This document shows positions 15,769-22,905 of a stretch of 27,728 bases of DNA, in pieces. This DNA comes from Verrucomicrobia bacterium UBA3761. GTDB taxonomy: Bacteria; Verrucomicrobiota; Kiritimatiellia; RFP12; UBA1067. Location of the stretch: the NCBI GenBank assembly GCA_002371135.1, contig DFGB01000055.1, forward strand, positions 24,497 through 52,224. Reading direction: 5' to 3'. Position 1 is the stretch's first letter; every line of letters begins with the position of its first letter. The position numbers were made by a program, and so were the translations under genes. Under the pieces are notes generated by a model. The model did no database searches. It had not been told where the DNA came from and was given only the letters and a program-made list of their open reading frames with translations.

Positions 15769-16743
15769 ATGGTCACGAGACGGGAATTTCTTTTTGGCGG
15801 AGTTGCATGCGCGGTCGCGGCAGGTGATGGCCTTTCGCCTTTCAACCTTTCAACTTTTCAACCTTTCAACCTTCCCGCGGGCGCGCTCGATCCGTTTGCG
15901 ATTGGCGTAATCAGCGACATCCACACCGGGATGCCGTGGTCGCGCCAGAAATACCGCACCGGGCAGGAATACCCGTGGCAGCCGGACGTCTCCAAACGCC
16001 TCGTGGACGAAATCCTCTCTCTCGCGAATCCTCCCGCGAACGTCATAGGCCTTGGCGACATATCGCTCGCGTTCGGCGAGACGGAAGACTACGCCATAGC
16101 CGCGGAAGTCTTGAAGCCGCTCGCCGACGCCGGCATCAAGGTGACGCTCGCGATGGGCAACCACGACATCCGCGAGGAGTTCCTCAAGTTCTTCCCGGGA
16201 TACGACAAGACCACGAAAGTCCCGGGGCGCTTCGTCTCCGTCGTCGAGACGCCGCATGTCGATTTCATCCTCCTCGATTCGCTCAAGACGCCCGAGAAGC
16301 GCGGCAGCTATTCCGCTTGCTCGGGCTTCGAGCTTGGAGAAGCGCAAATGAAGTGGCTCGAAGAAACGCTCCCCGCGCTCCGGAAACCGACCTTCGTCTG
16401 TGCGCACCATGCGGCGTGGGATTTGAAAATCGGCAAGATATGCGCCGCTTCGCCGAAGGTCGCCGGGTATCTCCACGGCCACCACCACCATTGGATGACG
16501 AACTATCTCCACAACGGCTATGCCGCCACGGCGCGCACGATACGCATGATGGGCTTCCCGTCGTTCGGGCTCGACTTCGACGTCGGCTGGGGGCTCATAC
16601 GCACTTCGCCCAAAGAAGCGATTCTCGAATGCAAGGCGCGGGATTTCTATTTCCCGAAGAAGCTTCCCGCGGCCGAGCGCCCGCCCTCCTGGGACGGCTA
16701 CGTGCGCGACTGGGCCGACAGGCGAATAACCTTCAGCCTCTAG
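15769..16743 (+). CDS. Tat-exported calcineurin-like metallophosphoesterase 2
   Basis: 324 residues from the ATG at 15769, which has AAAGGAG seven bases upstream; an upstream in-frame ATG lies inside repeats and before the promoter. Twin-arginine motif R4-R5 (TRREFLFGG). Metal-site motifs: D50/H52 (SDIH), D97 (GLGD), N131-H132-D133 (GNHD), H213/H214 (AHH) and the GHHHH cluster at 237-241. Residues 24-35 (PFNLSTFQ and onward) are encoded by a TTCAACC array sitting between the signal sequence and the catalytic domain. Predicted periplasmic phosphomonoesterase or phosphodiesterase. It is a paralogue of phosphoesterase 3, sharing the DAGI..TL.MGNHD core and the DF.(L/M)LDSL motif. GH31 follows after 76 bases in the same direction. 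Confidence 0.9.
   Translation: MVTRREFLFGGVACAVAAGDGLSPFNLSTFQPFNLPAGALDPFAIGVISDIHTGMPWSRQKYRTGQEYPWQPDVSKRLVDEILSLANPPANVIGLGDISLAFGETEDYAIAAEVLKPLADAGIKVTLAMGNHDIREEFLKFFPGYDKTTKVPGRFVSVVETPHVDFILLDSLKTPEKRGSYSACSGFELGEAQMKWLEETLPALRKPTFVCAHHAAWDLKIGKICAASPKVAGYLHGHHHHWMTNYLHNGYAATARTIRMMGFPSFGLDFDVGWGLIRTSPKEAILECKARDFYFPKKLPAAERPPSWDGYVRDWADRRITFSL
15839..15872 (+). repeat. TTCAACC array inside the phosphoesterase 2 coding sequence
   Basis: About four units of TTTCAACC/TTTTCAAC, the same words as the intergenic arrays at 10306 and 11778. The frame is kept and the array encodes residues 24-35 of the signal/linker region. Confidence 0.85.
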
Positions 16744-16763
16744 CGCTTCCGGGACCTTTGGAA

Positions 16764-16818
16764 ATCCCAACAATCCCAACCCTCCCAACTATCCCAATCC
16801 TCTCAACTATCCCAACTC
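16764..16818 (+). repeat. CCCAACTATCCCAAT tandem array forming the GH31 leader
   Basis: Five to six degenerate units of aatcccaac/ctatcccaa fill the gap after phosphoesterase 2 and run up to the GH31 ATG. No Shine-Dalgarno sequence is present in this pyrimidine-rich leader. Confidence 0.75.
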
Positions 16819-16819
16819 C

Positions 16820-19258
16820 ATGCTCAGGCTCTCGATTTTTGCTATTTTGTCCGCCGCGGCCGTTTCGACGGCGTCCGCGATGCAACTTACGCACGGCAAC
16901 GCGCGCTTCATTGTGCTCACCGACCGCATGATAAGGTGCGAATGGAGCGAAGACGGCCGCTTCGAAGACCGTCCCTCGCTCGTATTCGCGGAACGCGACT
17001 CTTCCCGCGCCGATGCGACATGGAAAAAAAACGGCGCGGGCATAACCCTGATGACAGGCCGGACGACGCTCGTCTGGACCGGCGGCGCGTTCTCGGAGAC
17101 GAACCTTTTCGTGAACGGCGTCGCCGTCCTCGCGCCCGACAAGGAAAACCTCTACGGCACCACGCGCACGCTCGACGGAGTGAACGATTTCGCGACGCTT
17201 ATGCCGAAGATGGAGAAAGGCCTCCTCTCCCGCCGCGGCGTGACAGTCGTCGACGATACGGCGACGCCGCTGTTCGTCGACGGCTGGGTGGCGGAGAGGC
17301 CGAAACGCGCCGGCGCATACCGGGACCTGACCGTTTTCGCGTACGGCCACGACTACAAGGCGTGCCTTGGCGACTATACCCGCGTCGCGGGTAAGATCCC
17401 GCTGCCGCCGCGCTGGGCGTTCGGCTACTGGTGGAGCCGCTACTGGCTCTACACCGATACGGAAATCCGCGAACTAGTCGATACCATGCTCTCGTTCGGC
17501 GTGCCGCTCGACGTGTTCATAATCGACATGGAATGGCACGAGACGTGGGGCATCGGCGACCGGCCCGACATGAAAGACGAATTCGGCCAATACTGGGGCT
17601 GGACCGGCTACACGTGGAACAGACGCCTCTTCCCTGACCCGGAAGCGACTCTCGCCTATCTCCATTCCAAGGGCTGCAAGGTGGCGCTGAACCTGCATCC
17701 GGCGAGCGGCATCCAGCCTGTCGAAGAGTGCTACGCGGCGTTCGCCCGCGACTACGGCTGGCCGGGCACGAACGCCGTGCCGTTCAAAATCGAAGAGAAG
17801 AAATGGGCGGAGTGCTACTTCAAGGACGTCCTCTGGCCGCTGGAAAAGGCCGGAGTCGACTTCTGGTGGCTCGACTGGCAGCAGTGGAAAATGGCCAAGA
17901 CCATGCCCTCCTTGAGCAACACGTTCTGGCTCAACCGCGTGTTCTTCGAGAAGTCGCGTCCGGGGAAGAGACCGTTCATATACCACCGCTGGGGCGGGCT
18001 CGGTTCGCACCGCTACCAGGTGGGATTCTCCGGCGACTGCAAAGTCTCGTGGAAGATGCTGGAGGCGATACCGTGGTTCACGGCGACGGCCTCCAACGTG
18101 GGCTATGGCTACTGGGGGCACGACATAGGCGGGCACCACAATCCCGACGGCGACGACGGCCTCGACGGAGAGCTTTTCACGCGATGGCTGCAAAGCGGCG
18201 TGTTCACGCCGATTTTCAAGACCCACTCGACGAAAGACGCGGCCATCGAGCGGCGCATCTGGAAATTCCCTGATCACGTCCTCGCGCTCCGCGACGCGAT
18301 GCGCCTCAGATACCGCCTCGCGCCGTACATCTACACGGCGGCGAGAGAGGCTTACGACACGGGCGTCTCCATTTGCCGGCCGTTCTATTACGACTGGCCG
18401 GAGGAAGACGCGGCGTATGAAGTCAAGAACGCATACATGTTTGGCGACGACATACTCGCCGCCACGATCTCCGTGCCGATGGACAAGGGGAAAAACGAAT
18501 CTGCGCTATCCATCTGGCTGCCGCCGGGCGAGTGGTACGACGTATCCAAGGGCGAGCTCCTCCAGGGCGGCCGCACGGTGGAGCGGGAATACGCGATCGA
18601 CGAAAACCCGTGGTTCGTCAAGGCCGGCGCGATAATCCCGATGTATCCCGAGAGCGTGCGCAATCTCGCCAATCCCGGCACGGACGCGCTCGAATTCTTT
18701 TTCGCGCCCGGCGGAGACGGCGCCGGACGCCGCGCGAACGTATACGAAGACGAAGGCGACGACGCCGGCTACGCGGAGAACTTCCGCATGACGACGGTGA
18801 CGCGCACGGGCAATCGCATCGTCATCTCGCCGCGCAAAGGCGCGTATACGCTCAAATTCCCTTGCATGGCGCCGCCCGTTGAAGTGAAAGTGAACGGTGT
18901 TTTGCAACAGTGGGAATACGATGCCGCCGAAATGGCGATCGTAATCAAGACGCCGCCGCAGGACGGCGCACAAGAGACGGTGGTCGAATTCACGCCGCAC
19001 CCGGACGCCGCCGCGATCGAAAAGAAACTCCTCGGCCTCAAGGGGCAGTTCCGCAAAGACGATGCGCTGGCGCAAGAATTGAAAGTCAAGATGCGCAAGG
19101 TGCACTGGGCCGCAAACCTGCCGGACAGCTTCCAGGTCTATTGGCAGACGCGCGCGGCCATCGCCGCAGACCCAGCCAACGTCGCCGCTCTTCTCGAACG
19201 CCGCGAAAAGGCGCTCCAGCGCTTCAGAGCTGAAGTGCAAACAGGAAGCAGGAAGTAG
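16820..19258 (+). CDS. Secreted GH31 alpha-glycosidase
   Basis: 812 residues with a signal peptide over about 1-20. N-terminal galactose-mutarotase-like sandwich about 20-190; TIM barrel from PLPPRWAFGYWWSRY (195 and onward) with nucleophile D352 (WWLDWQQ) and acid/base D406 (FSGD); proximal sandwich; DUF5110-like domain about 615-725 (NVYEDEGDD). A helical, charged tail of about 85 residues follows and is not typical. Known family activities include alpha-glucosidase, alpha-xylosidase and alpha-galactosidase-type enzymes; substrate cannot be assigned. The start codon is chosen for its signal peptide although there is no Shine-Dalgarno. The last residues (TGSRK) and the TAG stop come from the AGGAAGTAG repeat. 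Likely co-transcribed with phosphoesterase 2. Confidence 0.92.
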   Translation: MLRLSIFAILSAAAVSTASAMQLTHGNARFIVLTDRMIRCEWSEDGRFEDRPSLVFAERDSSRADATWKKNGAGITLMTGRTTLVWTGGAFSETNLFVNGVAVLAPDKENLYGTTRTLDGVNDFATLMPKMEKGLLSRRGVTVVDDTATPLFVDGWVAERPKRAGAYRDLTVFAYGHDYKACLGDYTRVAGKIPLPPRWAFGYWWSRYWLYTDTEIRELVDTMLSFGVPLDVFIIDMEWHETWGIGDRPDMKDEFGQYWGWTGYTWNRRLFPDPEATLAYLHSKGCKVALNLHPASGIQPVEECYAAFARDYGWPGTNAVPFKIEEKKWAECYFKDVLWPLEKAGVDFWWLDWQQWKMAKTMPSLSNTFWLNRVFFEKSRPGKRPFIYHRWGGLGSHRYQVGFSGDCKVSWKMLEAIPWFTATASNVGYGYWGHDIGGHHNPDGDDGLDGELFTRWLQSGVFTPIFKTHSTKDAAIERRIWKFPDHVLALRDAMRLRYRLAPYIYTAAREAYDTGVSICRPFYYDWPEEDAAYEVKNAYMFGDDILAATISVPMDKGKNESALSIWLPPGEWYDVSKGELLQGGRTVEREYAIDENPWFVKAGAIIPMYPESVRNLANPGTDALEFFFAPGGDGAGRRANVYEDEGDDAGYAENFRMTTVTRTGNRIVISPRKGAYTLKFPCMAPPVEVKVNGVLQQWEYDAAEMAIVIKTPPQDGAQETVVEFTPHPDAAAIEKKLLGLKGQFRKDDALAQELKVKMRKVHWAANLPDSFQVYWQTRAAIAADPANVAALLERREKALQRFRAEVQTGSRK

Positions 19259-19360
19259 GAGATTTAGCGCCAAGGAGGTGCGGCTTTAGCCGCGCATCTC
19301 CTACATCCTACCTCCTACTTCCTATCTCCGGCTTATGGCCGCGCTGGGCCGTAAGCCGGA
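19245..19360. repeat. Hairpin repeats between the convergent GH31 and regulator 2 genes
   Basis: AGGAAGTAGGAGAT (19249-19262) and its inverse words (19296-19327) flank a ggtgcggctttagccgcgc hairpin. Further right a 13-bp stem with one mismatch (19328-19340 and 19347-19359) surrounds GCGCTG inside the 3' end of regulator 2. The array spans both stop codons and may act as a shared end signal. Confidence 0.6.
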
Positions 19361-20462
19361 ACTGCCGCGCGGTCATGCCCGTCGCCTCGCGGAAAGTATT
19401 TGCGAGGTGCGACTGGGTGCAGAAGCCGGTCTCGGCGGCGATGCAGGCCAGGGTTTTATCCGTATCGCGCAGAAGCGCCTTGACGAGGGCGAGGCGCTCG
19501 CGGGCGATTTCCTCGCCGATGGAGCGGTTCATGTCGGCGCGGAAGCGCTTGTCGAGCAGGTTCCGGTTCGTGCCGAGGGCCTGGGCGATCTGCGCGGCGC
19601 CGAACGGCCGGGCGATGTTGCAGGCGATATAGTCGAGCGCATGTTTGACTAGCGGGTCGGAAGAGGCGACGATATCCGTCGAGCGCCGGAGGCATATGCC
19701 CGCGGGCGGGATCAGCACCGGAGAGGCGCTCGGCGGCTTGCCGTGCATGAGAGAATCGAGGAGCCTCGCCGCTTCGTATCCGCCGCCTTCGAGATTCTGG
19801 TCGATGGAAGAAAGCGGCACCGACTGGTTTTCGCACAGGATAGGATCGTTGCCGATGGAGAGGATCGCGACTTCCTCCGGAACGGAAAGGCCGGCGCGCT
19901 CGGCGGCGTCGAGGAGTTTCGCGCCGTCGGCCTCGTCGTATGTGAGCACGCCCACGGGCTTGGGGCACCGGTCGAGGAGGCGCGAAATCCACTTGAGAAA
20001 CGCCGCGTAGTTGCCTTGGCGCGATTTAGGCAGCCCCTCGGACGCCACCCACCTCGCCGCATCCCCCGCCTCCGCAAAAGCCTGGAAGCGCAATTCCTGC
20101 ACATGCCCCCAGCCGGTCGAAAACCACGCGAGATTGCGGAAATTGCGCTCTTTGAAATGCTCCGCCGCCATGCGCCCGATCTGCGCATGGTCGCTCATCA
20201 CGCGCGGCAGAGCCACCTCCGGGCGGCTGATCGTCACGTCCACGACGGGTATGCGGCGCGAACGGAACTTGCGCACGGCGTTCACGGTCGCGTTGTCGGA
20301 CCTGAGAGCCGTTATCACGCCGTCGCCTTCCCATGCGAGCGGCCGCGAGCCCAGCCGGTCCTGGATCATCAAATGCCAGCCGTGCTCGCGCGCATACCTC
20401 GCTATACCGTTCAGCCGCGGCGCGCTCGCGGGCGATATCATCACGAGAACTTTCTTTTTCAT
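19308..20462 (-). CDS. XylR-like transcription regulator 2 (sugar-binding domain + AraC helix-turn-helix)
   Basis: 384 residues from the ATG at 20462. Residues 1-260 are a LacI/periplasmic-binding-type fold starting KKKVLVMISPASAP. ILSIGNDPILCENQ and SSIDQNLEGGGYEAARLLD match regulator 1 closely. Residues about 270-372 are an AraC-type DNA-binding domain (TGFCTQSHLANTFREATGMTARQFR). The C-terminal residues (QRGHKPEIGSRR) are encoded by a palindrome and the AGGAAGTAG repeat. Probable activator responding to a sugar-type ligand. It is divergent from the polyol-phosphate dehydrogenase gene. The predicted 5' leader is only about six bases and no ribosome binding site is present. Confidence 0.92.
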   Translation of the reverse strand: MKKKVLVMISPASAPRLNGIARYAREHGWHLMIQDRLGSRPLAWEGDGVITALRSDNATVNAVRKFRSRRIPVVDVTISRPEVALPRVMSDHAQIGRMAAEHFKERNFRNLAWFSTGWGHVQELRFQAFAEAGDAARWVASEGLPKSRQGNYAAFLKWISRLLDRCPKPVGVLTYDEADGAKLLDAAERAGLSVPEEVAILSIGNDPILCENQSVPLSSIDQNLEGGGYEAARLLDSLMHGKPPSASPVLIPPAGICLRRSTDIVASSDPLVKHALDYIACNIARPFGAAQIAQALGTNRNLLDKRFRADMNRSIGEEIARERLALVKALLRDTDKTLACIAAETGFCTQSHLANTFREATGMTARQFRLTAQRGHKPEIGSRR

Positions 20463-20475
20463 ACATTTTGGCAAC

Positions 20476-20504
20476 ATTCTATCATATGCGCGGAAATTTG
20501 GCAA
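20476..20504 (-). promoter_or_regulatory. Promoter of regulator 2, near-leaderless
   Basis: On the minus strand: -35 TTGCCA (20504-20499), a 17-base spacer, -10 TAGAAT (20481-20476), then 13 bases to the ATG. The expected start site leaves about six bases of leader. Confidence 0.65.
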
Positions 20505-20514
20505 GCGTCCGATG

Positions 20515-20574
20515 AAAGATGCAACATCGCCGTGACGACTTGCAATTTACATTGCCCGAGGGATGTGCTAGAAT
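20515..20574 (+). promoter_or_regulatory. Promoter and paired half-sites of the polyol-phosphate dehydrogenase unit
   Basis: Half-site 1 within GAAAGATGCAACATC (20514-20528), half-site 2 CTTGCAAT (20539-20546); the TGCAA cores (20520, 20541) are 21 bases apart. -35 TTTACA (20546-20551), a 17-base spacer, -10 TAGAAT (20569-20574). The cores start 49 and 28 bases upstream of the -10, one helical turn closer than in the other units. Confidence 0.55.
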
Positions 20575-20609
20575 ATGTGCGTAAAAAAATGCGAAGGGAA
20601 AGGCAATAT

Positions 20610-21980
20610 ATGAAAGCAAAGGCATGGAGACTCTACGGCGCGAAAGACGCGAGGCTGGAGGACGTGGAACTCGAAGGGGCGGGCGAAGACGGCATAGTCG
20701 TCGAAATCGTGACGAACACGATTTGCCTGAGCGATTACAAGGCGATTGCGCTCGGGACCGGCCACAAGCGCGTGCCGAAAGACATCGCGACGAACCCGAT
20801 CATGTTCGGGCACGAAGTCTCCGGCATCGTACGCGAAGTCGGGGCGAAGTGGGCCGGGGAGTTCCGCGAGGGGCAGAGGGTGACCATCCAGCCCGCATTC
20901 AACATCCCCGGCCACGAGCTGGAGACGATGGGCTACGCCTGGCACTCCGTGGGCGGCGAAACGACGCATGTATACCTGCCGTCGATAATAATGGAGATGG
21001 GGTGCCTGCTGCCATGCGAAGGCGACGCGTTCTTCAAATCCTCGCTCGCGGAGCCGATTTCGTGCATCGTATCGGCGTTCCGCTCCAACTACCACCATCC
21101 ATTCGGTTCGCACGTGCACGAGATGGGGATCGAAAACGGCGGCACGATGCTGCTCCTCGCCGGTTGCGGCGCGATGGGACTAGGCTGCATCGACATCGCC
21201 TGCCATTCGCCGGAGAAGCGTCCGCGCCGTCTCGTCATCACCGACATCGACGACGAGCGCCTCTCGCGCGCGGCGAGGATGTTCGGCCTCGCGTACGCCG
21301 CCGGCCGCGCCGACGGCGCCGTGAACGGCGTGGAGGTCCATTTCGCGAACACGCGCGATGTCGCCGACCCGGTCGCGTTCCTCAAGTCGTTCAACCTGGC
21401 CGACGTCGCGGACGCCGCGAACCCGACTTCCACCGGCGGCGGATACGACGACATCTTCCTCTTCGCTGCCGTCCCCGCGCTCATTTCGCAGTGCTCCGAC
21501 CTTCTCGCGTTCGGCGGCTGCCTCAACTTCTTCGCGGGCCCGACGGACCAGAAGCTCTCGGCGCCCTTCAACTTCTACAACATCCACTACATGAACCATC
21601 ACATCGTCGCGAACTCCGGCGGCGACGTGAAGGACATGGCAGACTCCGTCGACTGGATCGGCAAGGGGTATCTGCACCCGGAAGTGATGATTACGCACGT
21701 GGGCGGCCTTCCCTCGGCCGCGCAGGCGACGCTCGACCTCGTCAAGATCCCCGGCGGCAAGCGCCTCGTCTACACTCACGTCAACCTGCCGATGGTCGCC
21801 ATCGCCGATTTCGCCGAACTCGGCAAGACGAACCTCTTCTACCGGGACCTTGCGCGAATATGCGAGCGCTCGAACGGGCTCTGGAGCAAAGAGGCGGAGG
21901 AATACCTCCTCGCCAGGGCGCCGGAGGTCGAAATCGGCGAGCCTGCGGCAGTTGTCAAAGAACGCAGAATTGTGCTATAA
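20610..21980 (+). CDS. Zinc-type polyol/sugar-phosphate dehydrogenase, SorE/GatD-like
   Basis: 456 residues; AAAGG lies six bases before the ATG. Medium-chain dehydrogenase: catalytic-zinc ligands C39 (ICLSDYKA) and H68-E69 (FGHE); Rossmann motif GCGAMGLG in LLLAGCGAMG. The four-cysteine structural zinc lobe is missing. HKRVPKDIATNP and the HYMNHHIVANSGG region resemble L-sorbose-1-phosphate reductase (SorE). That family converts a ketose or ketose phosphate to a polyol phosphate with NAD(P)H; galactitol-1-phosphate dehydrogenase is a related option. The following PfkB kinase fits a ketohexose-phosphate route, but no bisphosphate aldolase is in the window. The stop codon TAA lies inside the -10 hexamer of the kinase promoter. 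Confidence 0.8.
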   Translation: MKAKAWRLYGAKDARLEDVELEGAGEDGIVVEIVTNTICLSDYKAIALGTGHKRVPKDIATNPIMFGHEVSGIVREVGAKWAGEFREGQRVTIQPAFNIPGHELETMGYAWHSVGGETTHVYLPSIIMEMGCLLPCEGDAFFKSSLAEPISCIVSAFRSNYHHPFGSHVHEMGIENGGTMLLLAGCGAMGLGCIDIACHSPEKRPRRLVITDIDDERLSRAARMFGLAYAAGRADGAVNGVEVHFANTRDVADPVAFLKSFNLADVADAANPTSTGGGYDDIFLFAAVPALISQCSDLLAFGGCLNFFAGPTDQKLSAPFNFYNIHYMNHHIVANSGGDVKDMADSVDWIGKGYLHPEVMITHVGGLPSAAQATLDLVKIPGGKRLVYTHVNLPMVAIADFAELGKTNLFYRDLARICERSNGLWSKEAEEYLLARAPEVEIGEPAAVVKERRIVL

Positions 21981-21981
21981 T
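21952..21981 (+). promoter_or_regulatory. Internal promoter of the PfkB kinase gene
   Basis: -35 TTGTCA (21952-21957), an 18-base spacer, -10 TATAAT (21976-21981), nine bases, then the ATG. It lies in the 3' end of the dehydrogenase gene. The transcript would have two to three leader bases and no Shine-Dalgarno. Confidence 0.6.
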
Positions 21982-21990
21982 ACTGCTGAA

Positions 21991-22905
21991 ATGAACTGCA
22001 AGTTTTTCTGTCTATGCATGAGTCCGGCGATCGACGCGACGGTGCGCCTTCCCGCCGCGCCGAAAGGCGAGGGCGAGATTTTCAAGGATGTCGCCGAAGA
22101 GGAGAACGTCGGGGGCAAGGGGCTCAATGTTGCGCGGTGGTTGGCGGTGCGCGGCGCGGACGTCGCCTGCGGCGGCCTGCTGGGCGTGGACAACGCCGCG
22201 CCGTTCGAGCGGGAGATGGCGAAATACGGCATAAAGGACATGTTCGCGCGCGTCCCCGGTTCCACGCGCCGCAATGAGATGATCGTCTGGCCGGGCGGCT
22301 CGATGAAGCTCAACCGCACCGCCTTCCCGGGGCTTGTGCCGCCGCCGTTGCCAGACCTGCTTCCCTCGCGGCCGTGCGGAGGCGCGGCCCTCCCGGGGGC
22401 GATAGCGGTTCTCTCGGGTTCGCTGCCGCCCGCCGTGCCGAAGGATTTCTATGCGCAGGCGGCGCGGCGATTGAAGGCGCTCGGCTTTGCCGTCGTCCTT
22501 GACGCGAGCGGCACGGCGCTGGTCGAAGGCGTCAAGGCCCGGCCCGACGTCATCAAGCCGAACGCGGAAGAGTGCGAAGCGCTCGTCGGCTTCACGCCAA
22601 GGACGCCTGACGAGTTCAAGCGGGCGACCGAGATGCTGCAAAAGACGGCGGAGTATGTCATCATTTCCGACGGCGCGGCGGGCGCGTGGTTCGACGGCGC
22701 ATTCACCGCCGCGCCGAAAATCGACGTCGTCGACACCACCGCCGCCGGCGACACGCTCCTCGCCGAATTCTGCTGGCGCTTGGGATGTGCGGACGAGCGC
22801 CGCGCGGCATGGGCCGTCGCGGCAGGCTCAGCCGCGTGCCTCATGCCGGGCGGCGCCCCGCCGCCGCCGGAAACCGTCGAACGCCTCTACAAGGAAATAT
22901 CATGA
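21991..22905 (+). CDS. PfkB-family kinase, 1-phosphofructokinase/tagatose-6-phosphate kinase type
   Basis: 304 residues. The N-terminus CLCMSPAIDATVRLP matches the NPAID-T start of FruK/LacC enzymes. GGKGLNVAR (41-49) is the first PfkB signature; DTTAAGDTLLAEF (248-260) is the second, with catalytic base D254 and AAGD in place of the common GAGD. It would phosphorylate fructose-1-phosphate, tagatose-6-phosphate or a similar sugar phosphate to the bisphosphate with ATP in the cytoplasm. Residues about 124-136 (LPSRPCGGAALPG) just before VLSGSLPP are encoded by a degenerate GGCCGCGC palindrome. There are two possible transcripts: read-through from the dehydrogenase, and its own near-leaderless promoter. 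The stop overlaps the next start as ATGA. Confidence 0.88.
   Translation: MNCKFFCLCMSPAIDATVRLPAAPKGEGEIFKDVAEEENVGGKGLNVARWLAVRGADVACGGLLGVDNAAPFEREMAKYGIKDMFARVPGSTRRNEMIVWPGGSMKLNRTAFPGLVPPPLPDLLPSRPCGGAALPGAIAVLSGSLPPAVPKDFYAQAARRLKALGFAVVLDASGTALVEGVKARPDVIKPNAEECEALVGFTPRTPDEFKRATEMLQKTAEYVIISDGAAGAWFDGAFTAAPKIDVVDTTAAGDTLLAEFCWRLGCADERRAAWAVAAGSAACLMPGGAPPPPETVERLYKEIS
22370..22389. repeat. GGCCGTGC-N4-GCGCGGCC palindrome in the PfkB gene
   Basis: One mismatch in the 8-bp stem relative to the other copies (4870, 8972, 22975). It encodes RPCGGAA in a surface-type linker before VLSGSLPP. Confidence 0.6.

Noticed and set aside
21930..21995. Frameshift joining the dehydrogenase and kinase genes
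   Set aside because: Both proteins have complete ends, and a full promoter with its -10 over the stop codon separates them.
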